This document shows, in pieces, positions 9,905 through 21,756 of a DNA stretch of 64,000 nucleotides. The position numbers and the translations under genes are program-made. Under the pieces are notes generated by a model. That model made no database searches and was not told where the DNA came from. It worked only from the letters and a program-made list of their open reading frames with translations. The stretch lies in contig JAFRGQ010000076.1 of the NCBI GenBank assembly GCA_017433725.1, forward strand, positions 1 through 64,000, written 5' to 3'. Source of the DNA: Lachnospiraceae bacterium (GTDB lineage: Bacteria; Bacillota; Clostridia; Lachnospirales; Lachnospiraceae). Each line of letters starts with the position of its first letter. Position 1 is the first letter of the stretch.

Positions 9905-12900
9905 TCACTCTTCGCTTACATCAATTGTCTCTTCCTCAGTCAAAAGCTCCTCGGAATTCTCGGTCTCCTCGACAGTCTCGTCCGCAGTCGCTTTCGGAGC
10001 AGTCTGTTGTTCCTCTGCCACCTTGGCCGCAGCTTCCTCTGCCTTCTTCTCTTCGATTCTGGCATCGGTATCCAGCTTGACGCCGCGATATCTGCGAAGA
10101 CCGGTTCCGGCCGGAATGAGCTGGCCGATGATGACGTTCTCCTTTAAGCCGATCAGCGGATCCACACGACCCTTGATAGCTGCGTCTGTGAGGACCTTTG
10201 TTGTTTCTTGGAAGGAAGCAGCCGACATGAAAGAGTTCGTTGCAAGAGCTGCCTTGGTGATACCGAGCACAACTCTCGTACCCTCTGCCAGTTCCTTGCC
10301 TTCTGCCTCGAGACGCTCGTTCAGATCCTCAAAATCAAGGATATCTACAAGAGATCCCGGAAGGAACTCTGTATCACCCTGCTTCTCGACGCGGATCTTC
10401 TTCAGCATCTGGCGCACAATGACCTCGATATGTTTGTCATTGATCTCAACGCCCTGCAGACGATATACACGCTGGACTTCGCGGAGCAGATAATCCTGTA
10501 CGGCACGGATGCCGCGGATCTTCATGATATCATGCGGGTTAACGGAACCTTCCGTGATTTCCTCACCGGCTTCGATGATCTGGTCATCCTCGACCTTGAT
10601 TCTTGAGCCGTACGGAATCAGGTAAGTCTTCTGGTAATCCTTGGATCCCTCTTCTGCTTCCTCGTTTACGACAATGACTTCACGCTTGTTGTTCTTCTCC
10701 TCAAGTCTGACACGGCCGGGAATCTCGGAAATAATCGCAAGACCCTTCGGCTTACGTGCCTCGAAAAGTTCCTCGACACGGGGAAGACCCTGTGTGATAT
10801 CACCGCCGGCAACGCCGCCGGTATGGAACGTACGCATTGTAAGCTGTGTACCCGGTTCGCCGATTGACTGTGCGGCGATGATACCAACGGCCTCACCTAC
10901 CTGAACAGCCTCACCGGTCGCCATGTTGGCACCGTAGCACTTGACACAGATACCGAGCTTCGAACGGCAGGTAAGGATCGTACGGATCTTTACTCTCGAG
11001 ATCGGCTCGCCCTTTTCATCGACGCCGTACTTAATGACGCGCTCCGCTCTGCGCGGATTGATCATATGGTTGACTTTCACGAGAACATTGCCGTCTTTGT
11101 CATAGATAGTCTGAGCAGCGAATCTGCCCGTAATTCGCTCCTGAAGGGACTCGATTTCTTCTTTACCGTCTGCGAACTTGGAGACCCACATGCCGGGTAT
11201 TTCATCCCTGTCTGCGGAGCAGTCCATTTCGCGGATGATCAGTTCCTGGGAAACGTCGACAAGACGTCTTGTAAGGTAACCTGAGTCAGCCGTACGAAGA
11301 GCCGTGTCTGACAGACCCTTGCGGGCGCCGTGTGCTGACATAAAGTACTCAAGTACGTCAAGACCTTCACGGAAGTTGGACTTGATCGGCAGCTCGATCG
11401 TATGACCGGTCGTATCAGCCATAAGTCCGCGCATACCGGCAAGCTGCTTGATCTGCTTATCGGAACCACGAGCTCCGGAGTCAGCCATCATAAAGATGTT
11501 GTTGTACTTGTCAAGACCGGCCAGAAGCTTCTTTGTCAGTATATCGTCAGTCTCTTTCCATGTCGATACGACTTCTTTATATCGCTCCTCATCCGTGATG
11601 AAACCGCGCTTGTAATTCCGCGTAATCTTATCCACAGTTTCCTGTGCTTCTTCGATCAGCTTCGGCTTTTCGGGTGGTACAGTCATGTCGGAAATGGAAA
11701 CGGTCATGGCTGAAAGCGTTGAATACTTGTATCCCATCGCTTTGACATTGTCGAGAACTTCGGCTGTCACGGTCGCGCCATGAACATTGATGACCTTCGT
11801 GAGAATAGCTTTAAGCTGTTTCTTACCGGTCAGGAAATCAACCTCCAGTTTGAGTGCATTGGCCGGATCCTCGCGATCGACAAATCCAAGGTCCTGCGGA
11901 ATAATCTCGTTGAAAAGAAATCTTCCGAGTGTGCTCTCAACGTTACTTGTGATCGTTTCGCCGTTCTCAAGCGTCATGCTGCGGCGCACGGAGATGCGGC
12001 TCTGAAGAGTGATGTACTTGTTCTCGTAAGCCAATATAGCCTCATTAAGGCTTGCGAAATGCATTCCCTCACCCTTTGATCCCGGACGCTCCTGTGTAAG
12101 GTAGTAAATACCAAGGACCATATCCTGAGACGGAACTGCTACCGGACCGCCGTCGGACGGCTTCAGCAGATTGTTCGGGGAAAGCATCAGGAAGCGGCAT
12201 TCTGCCTGTGCTTCCACGGTCAGCGGAAGATGCACAGCCATCTGGTCACCGTCGAAGTCAGCGTTGAACGCCGTACAAACGAGCGGATGAAGCTTGATTG
12301 CCTTACCTTCTACAAGAATAGGCTCAAATGCCTGAATACCCAGACGGTGCAGTGTAGGCGCTCTGTTCAGCATGACCGGATGTTCTGTGATAACATCCTC
12401 GAGGACATCCCATACATCGCCTTCAAGTCTCTCGACCATCTTCTTGGCACTCTTGATGTTGTGAGCCGTTCCGCGGCTGACGAGTTCTTTCATAACAAAA
12501 GGTTTGAAGAGCTCAATTGCCATTTCCTTCGGGAGACCGCACTGGTAAATCTTCAGCTCCGGTCCTACGACGATAACGGAACGTCCCGAATAGTCAACAC
12601 GCTTGCCGAGCAGGTTCTGACGGAAACGTCCGGACTTACCCTTGAGCATGTCGGAAAGAGATTTCAGAGCACGGTTGCCCGGGCCTGTGACCGGACGGCC
12701 GCGGCGGCCATTGTCGATCAGGGCGTCGACAGCTTCCTGAAGCATACGCTTCTCGTTTCTGACGATGATCTCCGGTGCGCCGAGTTCAAGAAGTCTCTTG
12801 AGACGGTTGTTTCTGTTGATGATTCTTCTATAGAGGTCGTTCAGGTCGGACGTAGCAAAGCGTCCGCCGTCAAGCTGTACCATCGGACGAAGATCCGGCG

Positions 12901-13636
12901 GAATGACCGGAATAACATTCATGATCATCCACTCCGGCTTGTTTCCGGACTCGCGGAATGCTTCGATGGCGTCCAGTCTCTTGATGATACGAGCACGTTT
13001 CTGGCCCGTGGACTCTCTCAGTTCTTTCTTAAGGTCAGCGGATTCCTGCTCAAGATCGATATCTTTGAGGAATTCCTGAATTGCCTCAGCGCCCATGCCT
13101 ACACGGAAATTCCAACCGTAAGCTTCGCGGGCATCCTGATATTCCTTCTCCGAAAGGATCTGCTTCTTCACAATATTCGGAGCGGCGTCAGCAGGATCGA
13201 GGACGATATAATTTGCAAAATAGAGAACCTTCTCCAGTGTCTTCGGAGAGAGGTCGAGAACAAGACCCATTCTCGACGGGATTCCCTTGAAATACCAGAT
13301 ATGTGAAACAGGTGCAGCCAGTTCGATATGTCCCATGCGCTCACGGCGGACGGAAGATTTTGTAACTTCAACGCCGCAGCGGTCGCAGACAACGCCCTTA
13401 TAACGGATCTTCTTGTACTTGCCGCAGTGGCATTCCCAGTCCTTGGACGGTCCGAAAATACGCTCGCAGAACAGGCCGTCTTTTTCCGGCTTCAGCGTAC
13501 GGTAGTTGATGGTCTCCGGTTTTTTGACCTCTCCATGGGACCATTCGCGGATCTTATCCGGGGATGCCAGACCGATGCGGATCGCATCGAATGTGACCGG
13601 CTTGTACTCTTCCTGCTTGTTGTATGTATCTGCCAT
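9905..13636 (-). CDS. rpoC: RNA polymerase subunit beta'
   Basis: The 1243-residue beta' subunit of RNA polymerase. The N-terminal zinc module has [20 protein letters not shown] (residues about 69-88), the catalytic Mg-binding loop is NADFDGD, and a second Cys cluster, [13 protein letters not shown], lies in the C-terminal half. Bridge-helix and trigger-loop regions are present ([16 protein letters not shown]). It starts [13 protein letters not shown] with GGGAGG at optimal spacing. A Glu/Ala/Thr-rich tail of about 50 residues extends the C-terminus and is likely unstructured. The gene follows rpoB by 242 bases, an unusually long gap containing hairpins but no gene that I can see. Confidence 0.99.
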   Translation of the reverse strand: MADTYNKQEEYKPVTFDAIRIGLASPDKIREWSHGEVKKPETINYRTLKPEKDGLFCERIFGPSKDWECHCGKYKKIRYKGVVCDRCGVEVTKSSVRRERMGHIELAAPVSHIWYFKGIPSRMGLVLDLSPKTLEKVLYFANYIVLDPADAAPNIVKKQILSEKEYQDAREAYGWNFRVGMGAEAIQEFLKDIDLEQESADLKKELRESTGQKRARIIKRLDAIEAFRESGNKPEWMIMNVIPVIPPDLRPMVQLDGGRFATSDLNDLYRRIINRNNRLKRLLELGAPEIIVRNEKRMLQEAVDALIDNGRRGRPVTGPGNRALKSLSDMLKGKSGRFRQNLLGKRVDYSGRSVIVVGPELKIYQCGLPKEMAIELFKPFVMKELVSRGTAHNIKSAKKMVERLEGDVWDVLEDVITEHPVMLNRAPTLHRLGIQAFEPILVEGKAIKLHPLVCTAFNADFDGDQMAVHLPLTVEAQAECRFLMLSPNNLLKPSDGGPVAVPSQDMVLGIYYLTQERPGSKGEGMHFASLNEAILAYENKYITLQSRISVRRSMTLENGETITSNVESTLGRFLFNEIIPQDLGFVDREDPANALKLEVDFLTGKKQLKAILTKVINVHGATVTAEVLDNVKAMGYKYSTLSAMTVSISDMTVPPEKPKLIEEAQETVDKITRNYKRGFITDEERYKEVVSTWKETDDILTKKLLAGLDKYNNIFMMADSGARGSDKQIKQLAGMRGLMADTTGHTIELPIKSNFREGLDVLEYFMSAHGARKGLSDTALRTADSGYLTRRLVDVSQELIIREMDCSADRDEIPGMWVSKFADGKEEIESLQERITGRFAAQTIYDKDGNVLVKVNHMINPRRAERVIKYGVDEKGEPISRVKIRTILTCRSKLGICVKCYGANMATGEAVQVGEAVGIIAAQSIGEPGTQLTMRTFHTGGVAGGDITQGLPRVEELFEARKPKGLAIISEIPGRVRLEEKNNKREVIVVNEEAEEGSKDYQKTYLIPYGSRIKVEDDQIIEAGEEITEGSVNPHDIMKIRGIRAVQDYLLREVQRVYRLQGVEINDKHIEVIVRQMLKKIRVEKQGDTEFLPGSLVDILDFEDLNERLEAEGKELAEGTRVVLGITKAALATNSFMSAASFQETTKVLTDAAIKGRVDPLIGLKENVIIGQLIPAGTGLRRYRGVKLDTDARIEEKKAEEAAAKVAEEQQTAPKATADETVEETENSEELLTEEETIDVSEE

Positions 13637-13878
13637 ATATGCCTCCCATATATAACCGGTTGACGGGATACGTAGCTATTATTTGCAATCCATGCACTGT
13701 AAGGTGCGGTTTGCCGGTAAATCACAGTCTCCGGAGCATGCCCTCTGCAGTCTCCCGCGGCATCCTCCGGTTCTCTGTGTAACAAATGTCATTCGGATCT
13801 CATAAGATTCGAGCAAATATGAGGTAAGCGCAGGGCGGTCCTGACCGTCCCCGCTGTATAGAACGCCTGTCGGCAGGA

Positions 13879-16800
13879 TCATTCATCCTCATCAAAACCA
13901 TCGTCAACGCCGAGGAATGCATCATCATCCTCGTAATCGTCGAGGTCATCGTACGGATTGCCAATCAGTTCATCATCCGTCTCATCCTCATCAACAAGCT
14001 GCTCCGTATCTTCATCGAAGTGCTGCTGTGTGTATCCATGGCGAGCGAGCTCATCACGATCCTCGCGGCGGTTTCCTCTGGAATCGCCTTCGATGACCTT
14101 TCTGAGGTCTGTCTCACCGTAGTCGATGGTCTCCCTGAGCTGTACTTCGTTCCTGTTCTCGTCGAGTACACGGACGTCCAGTCCGAGAGACTGAAGCTCT
14201 TTCAGAAGAACCTTGAAGGATTCCGGAATGCCCGGGCTCGGAATATTATCGCCCTTGATGATCGCCTCATAAGTCTTGACACGGCCGACAACGTCATCGG
14301 ACTTCATGGTCAGAATTTCCTGAAGTGTGTAGGATGCGCCGTACGCTTCAAGAGCCCAAACTTCCATTTCACCGAAACGCTGGCCGCCGAACTGCGCTTT
14401 ACCGCCGAGCGGCTGCTGTGTTACGAGTGAGTACGGACCGGTCGAGCGGGCATGGATCTTATCGTCAACCAGGTGATGAAGCTTCAGATAATGCATGTGA
14501 CCGATCGTAACTCTGGAGTCAAAATACTCGCCTGTACGGCCGTCACGAAGCTGTACCTTTCCGTCTCTGGAGATCGGCACACCTTTCCACAATTCTCTGT
14601 GCTCAAGATGATCGCCGAGATACTTCATAAGTTCAGGATCAGTGTTCTCCTCGTACTTAGCCTTGAAGTCTTCCCAGGAAGAGTTGACATAATCGTTGGC
14701 CATCTCCAGTGTATCCTGGATATCGCTTTCGTTCGCGCCATCGAATACCGGAGTGGAAATGTTGAAACCAAGTGCCTTGGCTGCAAGGCTCAGGTGGATT
14801 TCCAGGACCTGGCCGATATTCATACGGGACGGAACGCCCAACGGGTTGAGCACAATGTCAAGAGGACGTCCGTTCGGCAGGAATGGCATATCTTCAACCG
14901 GAAGCACGCGGGATACAACACCCTTGTTTCCGTGACGGCCGGCCATCTTATCACCGACGGAGATCTTTCTCTTCTGTGCAATGTAAATGCGGACAGACTG
15001 ATTCACGCCCGGTGGGAGCTCATCGCCCTCGGCACGTGTAAATACCTTTGCGTCCACAACGATACCGTATTCACCGTGCGGTACTTTCAGAGATGTGTCT
15101 CTTACTTCGCGCTCCTTCTCACCGAAGATCGCACGGAGCAGTCTCTCCTCAGCGGTAAGCTCGGTCTCGCCTTTCGGCGTTACCTTACCTACCAGGATAT
15201 CACCGGCACGGACCTCGGCACCTATACGGATAATACCGCGTTCATCCAGGTCTTTCAGCGCTTCATCGCCTACGCCTGGTACGTCGCGCGTTATCTCTTC
15301 CGGTCCGAGTTTTGTATCACGGGACTCTGCCTCGTACTCCTCGATATGGATAGAAGTATAGACATCGTCCTGAACAAGCCGTTCTGAAAGCAGGACCGCG
15401 TCTTCGTAGTTGTAACCTTCCCAGGTCATGAATCCGATAAGCGGATTCTTGCCCAGTGCAAGTTCACCCTGGCTCGTGGACGGACCGTCCGCGATGACCT
15501 GACCTGCCTTTACATACTCGCCCTTGCTGACGATCGGCTTCTGATTGTAGCAGTTGCTCTGGTTGGAACGTGAGAACTTAATCAGGTGATAGTTCTCTTT
15601 TGTTCCGTCGTCGTAAGTCATCCAGATATCTGTTGAGCTTACAAATGTGACTGTGCCGGATCTCTTTGCGAGCACGCAGAGACCGGAGTCGACAGCTGCC
15701 TTCTCTTCCATACCTGTACCTACGACCGGTGCCTCTGTTGTAAGAAGCGGAACGGCCTGACGCTGCATATTAGAACCCATCAGAGCGCGGTTCGCGTCGT
15801 CATTCTGCAGGAACGGTACCAGAGAAGTAGCGACTGAAAATACCATCTTCGGAGATACGTCCATATAGTCGAACATGGTGCGGTCATAAGCCTGTGTCGC
15901 TTCGCGATAACGACCGGAAACATTCCTGCGGACAAAATGACCTTCCTCGTCCAGCGGCTCATTGGCCTGTGCTACATGGTAGTTATCCTCTTCATCCGCC
16001 GTCATGTAATCCACATCGTTCGTTACGCGCGGGTTCATCGGATCGGTCTTGTCGATACGACGATACGGTGCCTCTACAAAACCGTACTCGTTGATACGGG
16101 CATAGCACGCCAGAGAGTTGATCAGACCGATGTTCGGACCTTCAGGAGTCTCGATCGGGCACATACGACCATAATGCGAATAGTGAACGTCGCGGACCTC
16201 AAAACCTGCACGGTCACGGGACAGACCGCCCGGACCGAGAGCGGACAGACGTCTCTTGTGTGTCAGCTCGGAGAGCGGATTATTCTGATCCATGAACTGG
16301 GACAGCTGAGATGATCCGAAGAACTCTTTCACAGCTGCGGTTACCGGTTTAATATTGATAAGGGATGCAGGACTTACAGAGTCCGTATCCTGGGTCGTCA
16401 TACGTTCGCGAACGACTCTCTCCAGTCTGGAAAGACCGATGCGGTACTGGTTCTGAAGAAGCTCGCCTACGGCACGAATGCGGCGGTTGCCCAGATGATC
16501 GATATCATCATCGTTGCCGATGCCATACTCCAGATGCATGTTATAGTTGATGGATGCAAAAATATCCTCTCTGGTGACATGCTTCGGAATAAGCTCTGTG
16601 ATGCGTCTTCTGATCGCAATTTCCAGCTCTTTTCGGTCTGAAGCATTGTCAAGGATTTCGCGAAGAACAGGATAATATACCAGTTCCGTGATTCCGAGAC
16701 GCTTCTTGTCATCCTCAGTCAGATCCTCCACCCATCTGTCGATGTTGACCATCATGGAAGAAAGAACCTTGATTTTGCGGTCTACGCCTTCCACAGAGAT

Positions 16801-17793
16801 GTATACATGGCTTACTGCCGCATCCTGGATGCGGTCTGCAAGCTCACGCGTTACATTTGTGCCTGCTTCAGCGAGAATTTCGCCGGTCTGCTCATCGACA
16901 ACGTCGTCTGCCAGAACGTGTCCTGCGATTCTGTTGCGAAGAAGAAGCTTCTTATTAAATTTATAGCGGCCGACCTTGGCAAGATCATATCTTCTTGAAT
17001 CGAAGAACATGCCGTGAATCAGGCTTTCAGCGGAATCAATTGCCAGCGGCTCACCCGGACGGATCTTTTTGTACAGTTCAAGAAGACCTTCCTGATAATT
17101 TGTGGAGCTGTCCTTGGCAAAAGATGCCTCGAGCTTCGGCTCATTACCGAAAGTTTCGATAATTTCCTGATTTGTGCCCAGGCCGAGAGCACGGATCAGC
17201 TGTGTGATCGGTACTTTTCTTGTACGATCGACACGTACATAGAAGACATCGTTGGAATCCGTCTCATATTCAAGCCATGCGCCGCGGTTCGGGATGACTG
17301 TACAGGAATAGAGTCTCTTGCCGATCTTGTCGTGAGTAATGCCGTAGTAGATACCCGGAGAACGGACAAGCTGACTGACGATAACTCGCTCGGCACCGTT
17401 AATGATGAAGGTACCGGTTTCCGTCATAAGCGGCAGGTCACCCATGAAAATTTCATGTTCCTTAATTTCGCCGTTTTCCTTGTTCAGCAGACGAACAGTG
17501 ACGTTCAGCGGAGCTGCATAATTCGCGTCACGCTCTTTGCATTCCTCGATCGGATACTTGATCTTGTCTCTGCAAAGCTCATAATCCACGAATTCCAGAC
17601 TCAACTTATCGCTGAAGTCTTCAATCGGCGAGATGTCATCGAAGATTTCTTTGAGGCCCACATTTACGAACCAATCGTAGGAAGATTTCTGTACCTCGAT
17701 CAGATTGGGCATTTCCAGAACTTCTCTTCGCCGCTGGTAGCTCATTCGAACCGATTTTCCGGACTCAATTGGACGAATTCTGTTTTTCTCCAT
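13879..17793 (-). CDS. rpoB: RNA polymerase subunit beta
   Basis: The 1304-residue beta subunit. I start it at the ATG of [12 protein letters not shown], 8 bases after GGGGTG; a GTG four codons upstream is also in frame. The rifampicin-binding region reads [20 protein letters not shown] (the sensitive sequence), and [10 protein letters not shown] and other catalytic motifs are intact. The C-terminal 50 residues are a very acidic tail ([23 protein letters not shown] region), longer than in many relatives and probably disordered. It has its own promoter (17918-17946) after the rplL terminator and is co-transcribed with rpoC. Confidence 0.98.
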   Translation of the reverse strand: MEKNRIRPIESGKSVRMSYQRRREVLEMPNLIEVQKSSYDWFVNVGLKEIFDDISPIEDFSDKLSLEFVDYELCRDKIKYPIEECKERDANYAAPLNVTVRLLNKENGEIKEHEIFMGDLPLMTETGTFIINGAERVIVSQLVRSPGIYYGITHDKIGKRLYSCTVIPNRGAWLEYETDSNDVFYVRVDRTRKVPITQLIRALGLGTNQEIIETFGNEPKLEASFAKDSSTNYQEGLLELYKKIRPGEPLAIDSAESLIHGMFFDSRRYDLAKVGRYKFNKKLLLRNRIAGHVLADDVVDEQTGEILAEAGTNVTRELADRIQDAAVSHVYISVEGVDRKIKVLSSMMVNIDRWVEDLTEDDKKRLGITELVYYPVLREILDNASDRKELEIAIRRRITELIPKHVTREDIFASINYNMHLEYGIGNDDDIDHLGNRRIRAVGELLQNQYRIGLSRLERVVRERMTTQDTDSVSPASLINIKPVTAAVKEFFGSSQLSQFMDQNNPLSELTHKRRLSALGPGGLSRDRAGFEVRDVHYSHYGRMCPIETPEGPNIGLINSLACYARINEYGFVEAPYRRIDKTDPMNPRVTNDVDYMTADEEDNYHVAQANEPLDEEGHFVRRNVSGRYREATQAYDRTMFDYMDVSPKMVFSVATSLVPFLQNDDANRALMGSNMQRQAVPLLTTEAPVVGTGMEEKAAVDSGLCVLAKRSGTVTFVSSTDIWMTYDDGTKENYHLIKFSRSNQSNCYNQKPIVSKGEYVKAGQVIADGPSTSQGELALGKNPLIGFMTWEGYNYEDAVLLSERLVQDDVYTSIHIEEYEAESRDTKLGPEEITRDVPGVGDEALKDLDERGIIRIGAEVRAGDILVGKVTPKGETELTAEERLLRAIFGEKEREVRDTSLKVPHGEYGIVVDAKVFTRAEGDELPPGVNQSVRIYIAQKRKISVGDKMAGRHGNKGVVSRVLPVEDMPFLPNGRPLDIVLNPLGVPSRMNIGQVLEIHLSLAAKALGFNISTPVFDGANESDIQDTLEMANDYVNSSWEDFKAKYEENTDPELMKYLGDHLEHRELWKGVPISRDGKVQLRDGRTGEYFDSRVTIGHMHYLKLHHLVDDKIHARSTGPYSLVTQQPLGGKAQFGGQRFGEMEVWALEAYGASYTLQEILTMKSDDVVGRVKTYEAIIKGDNIPSPGIPESFKVLLKELQSLGLDVRVLDENRNEVQLRETIDYGETDLRKVIEGDSRGNRREDRDELARHGYTQQHFDEDTEQLVDEDETDDELIGNPYDDLDDYEDDDAFLGVDDGFDEDE

Positions 17794-17917
17794 TCGACGT
17801 TTCACCCCGTAATTTCTATATATTTATTGTGCAAGGCGTCCATTCGTGCGTTATTTTGCGCTCTTCCCAAAAAAGCGCACAATAATAACGGCACTCCGCC
17901 ACAATAGTGCATTGTTC

Positions 17918-17946
17918 AGATTAACATAAATCTGACTAACTGTCAA
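17918..17946 (-). promoter_or_regulatory. rpoBC promoter
   Basis: TTGACA (17941-17946) and TAATCT (17918-17923) are separated by 17 bases on the minus strand. It lies between the rplJL terminator and rpoB, giving a leader of about 120 nt that contains a GCGC-rich hairpin. Confidence 0.8.
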
Positions 17947-17989
17947 AGAGTTTCTTAATATTTTTGTAAACTTTTTAGTATCCTACGGC

Positions 17990-18053
17990 AAAAAAGAGCT
18001 GTCGCCCCGGTGAGCCGCGATCGTGATGATCCGCCTGCCCGGTGCGACAGCCC
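17990..18053 (-). terminator. intrinsic terminator of rplJL
   Basis: GGGGCTGTCGCaCCGGG pairs with the CCGGGGCGACAGCTC region around an internal loop and is followed by TTTTTTG on the minus strand. It sits 23 bases after the rplL stop and separates rplJL from rpoBC. Confidence 0.8.
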
Positions 18054-18075
18054 CTGTACATACAAGGAACGTAGA

Positions 18076-18453
18076 TTATTTAAGAGTAACCTTAGCGCCT
18101 GCTTCCTCGAGATCTTTCTTAAGAGCCTCAGCCTCTTCCTTGCTGATAGCTTCCTTGATGACCTTCGGAGCTGCATCAACGAGGTCCTTAGCTTCCTTCA
18201 GGCCGAGACCTGTAGCGGAACGGACAACCTTGATGACCTTAACCTTAGATGCGCCGATCTCTGTAAGCTCGACGTCGAACTCTGTCTTCTCTTCTTCTTC
18301 CGGAGCGTCAGCTGCCGGGCCTGCTGCAACAACAACACCTGCTGCTGCGGATACGCCGAACTCTTCTTCACAAGCCTTAACAAGCTCGTTCAGCTCAAGA
18401 ACTGTGAGCTCTTTGATAGCTGCAATAAATTCCTCAGTGGTTAATTTAGCCAT
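18076..18453 (-). CDS. rplL: 50S ribosomal protein L7/L12
   Basis: A 125-residue stalk protein that recruits translational GTPases. I chose MAKLTTEEF (ATG 18453, with GGAGG 8 bases upstream) over an in-frame upstream ATG that overlaps the ribosome site. It has an N-terminal dimerisation helix, an Ala/Gly/Pro hinge ([20 protein letters not shown]) and the C-terminal GTPase-factor domain ([20 protein letters not shown]). It lies 84 bases after rplJ, its partner in the L10(L12)n stalk. Features are normal. Confidence 0.98.
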   Translation of the reverse strand: MAKLTTEEFIAAIKELTVLELNELVKACEEEFGVSAAAGVVVAAGPAADAPEEEEKTEFDVELTEIGASKVKVIKVVRSATGLGLKEAKDLVDAAPKVIKEAISKEEAEALKKDLEEAGAKVTLK

Positions 18454-18537
18454 TGTAATTTCCTCCATTTTAAAATTTTTGATTATGCCGCTGCCGCTAT
18501 GCGGCTCTTCTCTGGCGGCTTTCCCTGCCTCGGCTTA

Positions 18538-19050
18538 TTATTCTGCTGCCGGAGCTTCTTCTGCCGGTGCATCCGGCTCTGCGATCTGCTTGATAACGCG
18601 AGCGAAGTTCGCGATCGGGGACTGCATGCTGCCAAACAATCTGCCAAGAAGTACTTCTCTTGACGGAACGTTTGCAAGCTCTGCAAGCTGCTTGTCATCG
18701 TAGTAAGTACCTTCAACGACACCTGCTACCATGTTGAAAACCTTGTACTGCTTTGCATACTTTGCAAGGATTCTTGCCGGTGCGACCGGATCTTCCTTGG
18801 AAATTGCAATTGCGTTCGGTCCCTCGAGATGCTTGTCAAGAGCGTCGAACTCTGTGCCGTCAAATGCGCGCTTCATAAGAGTATTCTTGTATACCTTATA
18901 GATAACGCCGGCCTCACGAAGCTCTTTACGAAGAGCTGTATCCTGCTCTACGGTAAGTCCGAGATACTGAACAAGCAGTGCTGCTTTAGCGCCGTCGAGA
19001 TTTCCGGAAATCTCATTTACGACCGGCTGCTTCAGTTCTACTTTAGCCAT
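18538..19050 (-). CDS. rplJ: 50S ribosomal protein L10
   Basis: A 170-residue L10, starting MAKVELKQPVVNEISGN at 19050 after AAGGAGGAA. The upstream in-frame extension lies in the L10 leader RNA and is not translated. The N-terminal rRNA-binding domain contains the conserved VQYLGLTVEQDTALRKELRE and VYKNTLMKRA segments; the C-terminal helix for L12 dimers ends in an Ala/Glu/Pro-rich tail. It is expected to be autoregulated through the leader at 19090-19215. Confidence 0.98.
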   Translation of the reverse strand: MAKVELKQPVVNEISGNLDGAKAALLVQYLGLTVEQDTALRKELREAGVIYKVYKNTLMKRAFDGTEFDALDKHLEGPNAIAISKEDPVAPARILAKYAKQYKVFNMVAGVVEGTYYDDKQLAELANVPSREVLLGRLFGSMQSPIANFARVIKQIAEPDAPAEEAPAAE

Positions 19051-19089
19051 GTTCCTAAGTTCCTCCTTCTTCGAATATTTGCGTGCATC

Positions 19090-19215
19090 AGCACTAAAGG
19101 AAAAGTCCCCGTATCCAAAGACACAGGGACTCATAAAGATCTCAATTAAGAAATCAAATCCTCGGCAGGCGGCTTAGCTTACGTCCTTCAGGACACCTGC
19201 TGTCTTCGGCTTGAT
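19090..19215 (-). promoter_or_regulatory. ribosomal L10 leader RNA
   Basis: The minus-strand sequence upstream of rplJ contains GCCGAAGACAGCAGGTG and, about 30 nt later, GCCTGCCGAGG, matching the core of the L10 leader found before rplJ in many Firmicutes. By family knowledge, the L10-L12 complex binds it and represses its own operon. A terminator-like hairpin (19098-19131) lies between this core and the gene. Confidence 0.8.
19098..19131 (-). terminator. attenuator hairpin in the L10 leader
   Basis: AGTCCC and GGGACT, with further internal pairs, form a stem followed by TTTTCCTTT on the minus strand, 48 bases before rplJ. It fits premature termination as the output of L10 autoregulation. 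Confidence 0.7.
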
Positions 19216-19348
19216 GCTTTGCAATATTAGCATGTATGTTTACCGGCTGTCAAGCTTTTATTCGTCATCGTGCAAAACTTGTGGCTTAAGGTTCCTTTTC
19301 ATTGCAAATGTCGACCTCATCAGCTCTCATGAACCGGTTATGCTTTTT

Positions 19349-20038
19349 TTACAGTCTTGCCGGATTGATCTTGACGCCCGGTCCCATCGTAGCGGAAACC
19401 GTGATGGACTTCAGATACTGGCCCTTAACTGTGCTCGGACGAACTTTGATCAGCTGGTCTACCAGAGTCTTAAGGTTCTCATACAGCTGCTCTTCTGTGA
19501 AAGAAGCTTTGCCGATCGGGCAGTGGATGATGTTGCTTTTGTCAAGACGATACTCGATCTTACCTGCTTTGATTTCCTTAACAGCCTTGGCAACGTCCAT
19601 AGTAACTGTGCCGGCCTTCGGGTTCGGCATGAGGCCTTTCGGACCAAGGATACGGCCGAGACGACCGACAACGCCCATCATATCCGGTGTAGCAACAACT
19701 ACGTCGAAATCGAACCAGTTTTCTTTCTGGATCTTCTGAACGAGCTCCATCTCACCTACATAGTCAGCACCGGCTTCTCTTGCTTCGTCAGCCTTTGCGC
19801 TCTTGGCAAATACAAGAACTCTGACGCTCTTACCTGTGCCGTGCGGAAGAACGACAGCGCCGCGGACCTGCTGGTCTGCATGACGGCCATCGCAGCCTGT
19901 GCGGATGTGTGCTTCAATTGTCTCATCAAATTTAGCCAGAGCAGTCTTTTTAACGACTGAGCATGCCTCATTCATATCATAGAGGTTCTGGCGATCAAAA
20001 GCTTTTAATGCTTCAGCATATTTCTTGCCGTGTTTCAT
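19349..20038 (-). CDS. rplA: 50S ribosomal protein L1
   Basis: A 229-residue L1 of the 50S L1 stalk, starting [15 protein letters not shown] after AAGGAGGAATATAAG. Conserved segments include VVLPHGTGK and [12 protein letters not shown], and the length is normal. It follows rplK by 49 bases, the standard L11-L1 pair. The next gene, rplJ, is 298 bases downstream behind a separate leader. Confidence 0.98.
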   Translation of the reverse strand: MKHGKKYAEALKAFDRQNLYDMNEACSVVKKTALAKFDETIEAHIRTGCDGRHADQQVRGAVVLPHGTGKSVRVLVFAKSAKADEAREAGADYVGEMELVQKIQKENWFDFDVVVATPDMMGVVGRLGRILGPKGLMPNPKAGTVTMDVAKAVKEIKAGKIEYRLDKSNIIHCPIGKASFTEEQLYENLKTLVDQLIKVRPSTVKGQYLKSITVSATMGPGVKINPARL

Positions 20039-20087
20039 CTTATATTCCTCCTTGTGGTACTATCGGGTTTTTCCCTTCCACTATGTA

Positions 20088-20516
20088 TCAGTCTTCTGCT
20101 ACCGTAACACCCATGCTTCTTGCTGTACCTGCGATAATGCTCATAGCAGCCTCAAGACTTGCAGCATTCAGGTCAGGCATCTTCTTCTCAGCGATCTCTT
20201 TGAGCTGAGCCTGCGTAAGTGTTCCGACTTTCTTCTTGTTCGGCTCACCGGAACCGGACGGAAGGTTCAGAGCCTTCTTGATGAGGACTGCTGCCGGCGG
20301 AGTCTTTGTAATAAATGTAAAGCTTCTGTCTGCGTAAACTGTGATGACGACCGGAATAATGTAGTCGCCCATTGCAGCTGTACGGGCGTTGAACTGCTTT
20401 GTGAAGTCCATGATGTTAACGCCGTGCTGACCGAGAGCAGGACCTACCGGCGGAGCCGGAGTTGCCTTGCCAGCCTGAATCTGAAGCTTGATATAGCCTG
20501 TAATTTTCTTTGCCAT
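20088..20516 (-). CDS. rplK: 50S ribosomal protein L11
   Basis: A 142-residue L11 of the GTPase-associated centre. It has the proline-rich N-terminal motif [20 protein letters not shown], where thiostrepton-class ligands act, and a C-terminal RNA-binding domain ending [21 protein letters not shown] precedes the ATG. It lies 107 bases downstream of nusG. Nothing unusual. Confidence 0.98.
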   Translation of the reverse strand: MAKKITGYIKLQIQAGKATPAPPVGPALGQHGVNIMDFTKQFNARTAAMGDYIIPVVITVYADRSFTFITKTPPAAVLIKKALNLPSGSGEPNKKKVGTLTQAQLKEIAEKKMPDLNAASLEAAMSIIAGTARSMGVTVAED

Positions 20517-20623
20517 GATGGTTCCTCCTTATGTGGTAAACGTCGGGTCTTTCACCCTTCCACTTTCATGAGTCCCGGCATTTCCGGAAAGCTCATTACA
20601 CTCGAATACATTTAAACTGTAAG

Positions 20624-21163
20624 TTACTTTTTCTTTACGTCGGCGAATCCAATTTCCACCGGTGTCTCACGCCCGAAGAGTTCTACATTGATGGTAACTG
20701 TCTGTCTCTGAGTATTTACACTCTGGACAACACCTGTTGTATCCTCCCAGGCACCTGCGATGACGACTACTGTGTCTCCCTTTTCAATATCGACGATAAT
20801 TCTCGGCTTCGGAGCTTCTTCTGTCTTGCCGCCGCCGATTCCGAGCGATTTCAGTTCCGCCGGTTCAAGCATGACCGGTTTGCTTCCCGGTCCGACGAAT
20901 CCGGTGACACCCCGTGTATTTCTTACTACATACCACGTGTCGTCATTCATGACCATATGAACGAGAACATATCCCGGGAAGAGTTTTTTCTGCGCCTGTT
21001 TTGTGACGCCGTTCTTTGTCTCCTGGACATTCTGCATCGGAACTTTCACTTCAAGAATCTCATTCTCAAGATGTCTGTTCTCAATGGTCTTCTCGATATT
21101 GGCCTTGACCTTGTTTTCGTATCCCGAATACGTATGTACTACATACCAGTTCGCTTCTGACAT
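20624..21163 (-). CDS. nusG: transcription termination/antitermination factor NusG
   Basis: A 179-residue NusG with the NGN domain (WYVVHTYSGYENKVKANIEK at the N-terminus, FPGYVLVHM and NTRGVTGFVG later) and a C-terminal KOW domain (KGDTVVVIAGAWEDTTGVV). It binds RNA polymerase and modulates pausing and, in many bacteria, links to Rho or ribosomes. It directly follows secE (37-base gap), the universal order. Length is typical. Confidence 0.97.
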   Translation of the reverse strand: MSEANWYVVHTYSGYENKVKANIEKTIENRHLENEILEVKVPMQNVQETKNGVTKQAQKKLFPGYVLVHMVMNDDTWYVVRNTRGVTGFVGPGSKPVMLEPAELKSLGIGGGKTEEAPKPRIIVDIEKGDTVVVIAGAWEDTTGVVQSVNTQRQTVTINVELFGRETPVEIGFADVKKK

Positions 21164-21200
21164 CTGCTACCTCTTATATGTAAAAGTGAGTTTACGCGTT

Positions 21201-21425
21201 TCAGATCGACATCAGCCAGTTGACCAGCTGAAGGGCCGCACTGTCGAACAGTGTGATGATTGAGCCCATCGCTACGGAGATGACGATAACAAGTGCCGTC
21301 TGTTTGGTCAGATCATCTCTGGTTGGCCAGACAATCTTATTCCATTCCTGCTTGACCCCCTGAAAGAAGCTCTTTTTCTTTTCCTGTTTAGCATTCTTTG
21401 CAGAGTCTTTCTTCTTATCCGCCAT
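21201..21425 (-). CDS. secE: protein translocase subunit SecE
   Basis: A 74-residue single-span SecE, part of SecYEG. The charged N-terminus leads to the conserved amphipathic segment FFQGVKQEWNKIVWPTRDDL and one transmembrane helix (about residues 43-62). It lies between rpmG and nusG, as expected. Gram-positive SecE proteins have this short one-helix form. Confidence 0.96.
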   Translation of the reverse strand: MADKKKDSAKNAKQEKKKSFFQGVKQEWNKIVWPTRDDLTKQTALVIVISVAMGSIITLFDSAALQLVNWLMSI

Positions 21426-21444
21426 TCTTCACCCGCTCCTTAAA

Positions 21445-21594
21445 TTACTTTGTCTCTTTGTGGATCGTGTGCTTGCGGCAGAACTTGCAGTACTTCTTAG
21501 TCTCGAGTCTTTCCGGATGTTCTTTCTTATCCTTCTTTGTGTTGTAATTGCGCTGCTTGCATTCTGTGCACGCTAAAGTTATCCTTGTACGCAC
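21445..21594 (-). CDS. rpmG: 50S ribosomal protein L33
   Basis: A 49-residue L33 with a GTG start at 21594 ([19 protein letters not shown]) after GGAGGTGTAAAACC. Four cysteines in CTEC and CKFC make it the zinc-binding type. It heads the rpmG-secE-nusG transcript, with a promoter at 21688-21716, and the stop lies 19 bases before the secE start. Confidence 0.95.
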   Translation of the reverse strand: MRTRITLACTECKQRNYNTKKDKKEHPERLETKKYCKFCRKHTIHKETK

Positions 21595-21687
21595 GGTTTT
21601 ACACCTCCAATGATAATCTTGCGGCCTTCATTGATTCTCTCAAAAAATGAGAGCAAAAAAAAAGGACCTGTTACTTGTCGCTTACTT

Positions 21688-21716
21688 AATGTAGCACAGG
21701 CACAGGTCGTCGTCAA
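21688..21716 (-). promoter_or_regulatory. promoter of rpmG-secE-nusG
   Basis: TTGACG (21711-21716) and TACATT (21688-21693) with a 17-base spacer on the minus strand. The transcript would contain a CTCTCA...TGAGAG hairpin after a run of U before rpmG. Confidence 0.65.
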
Positions 21717-21756
21717 GAGAAACTTTTTATCCCTTTGTCAGTTCCCCGGACGTTAG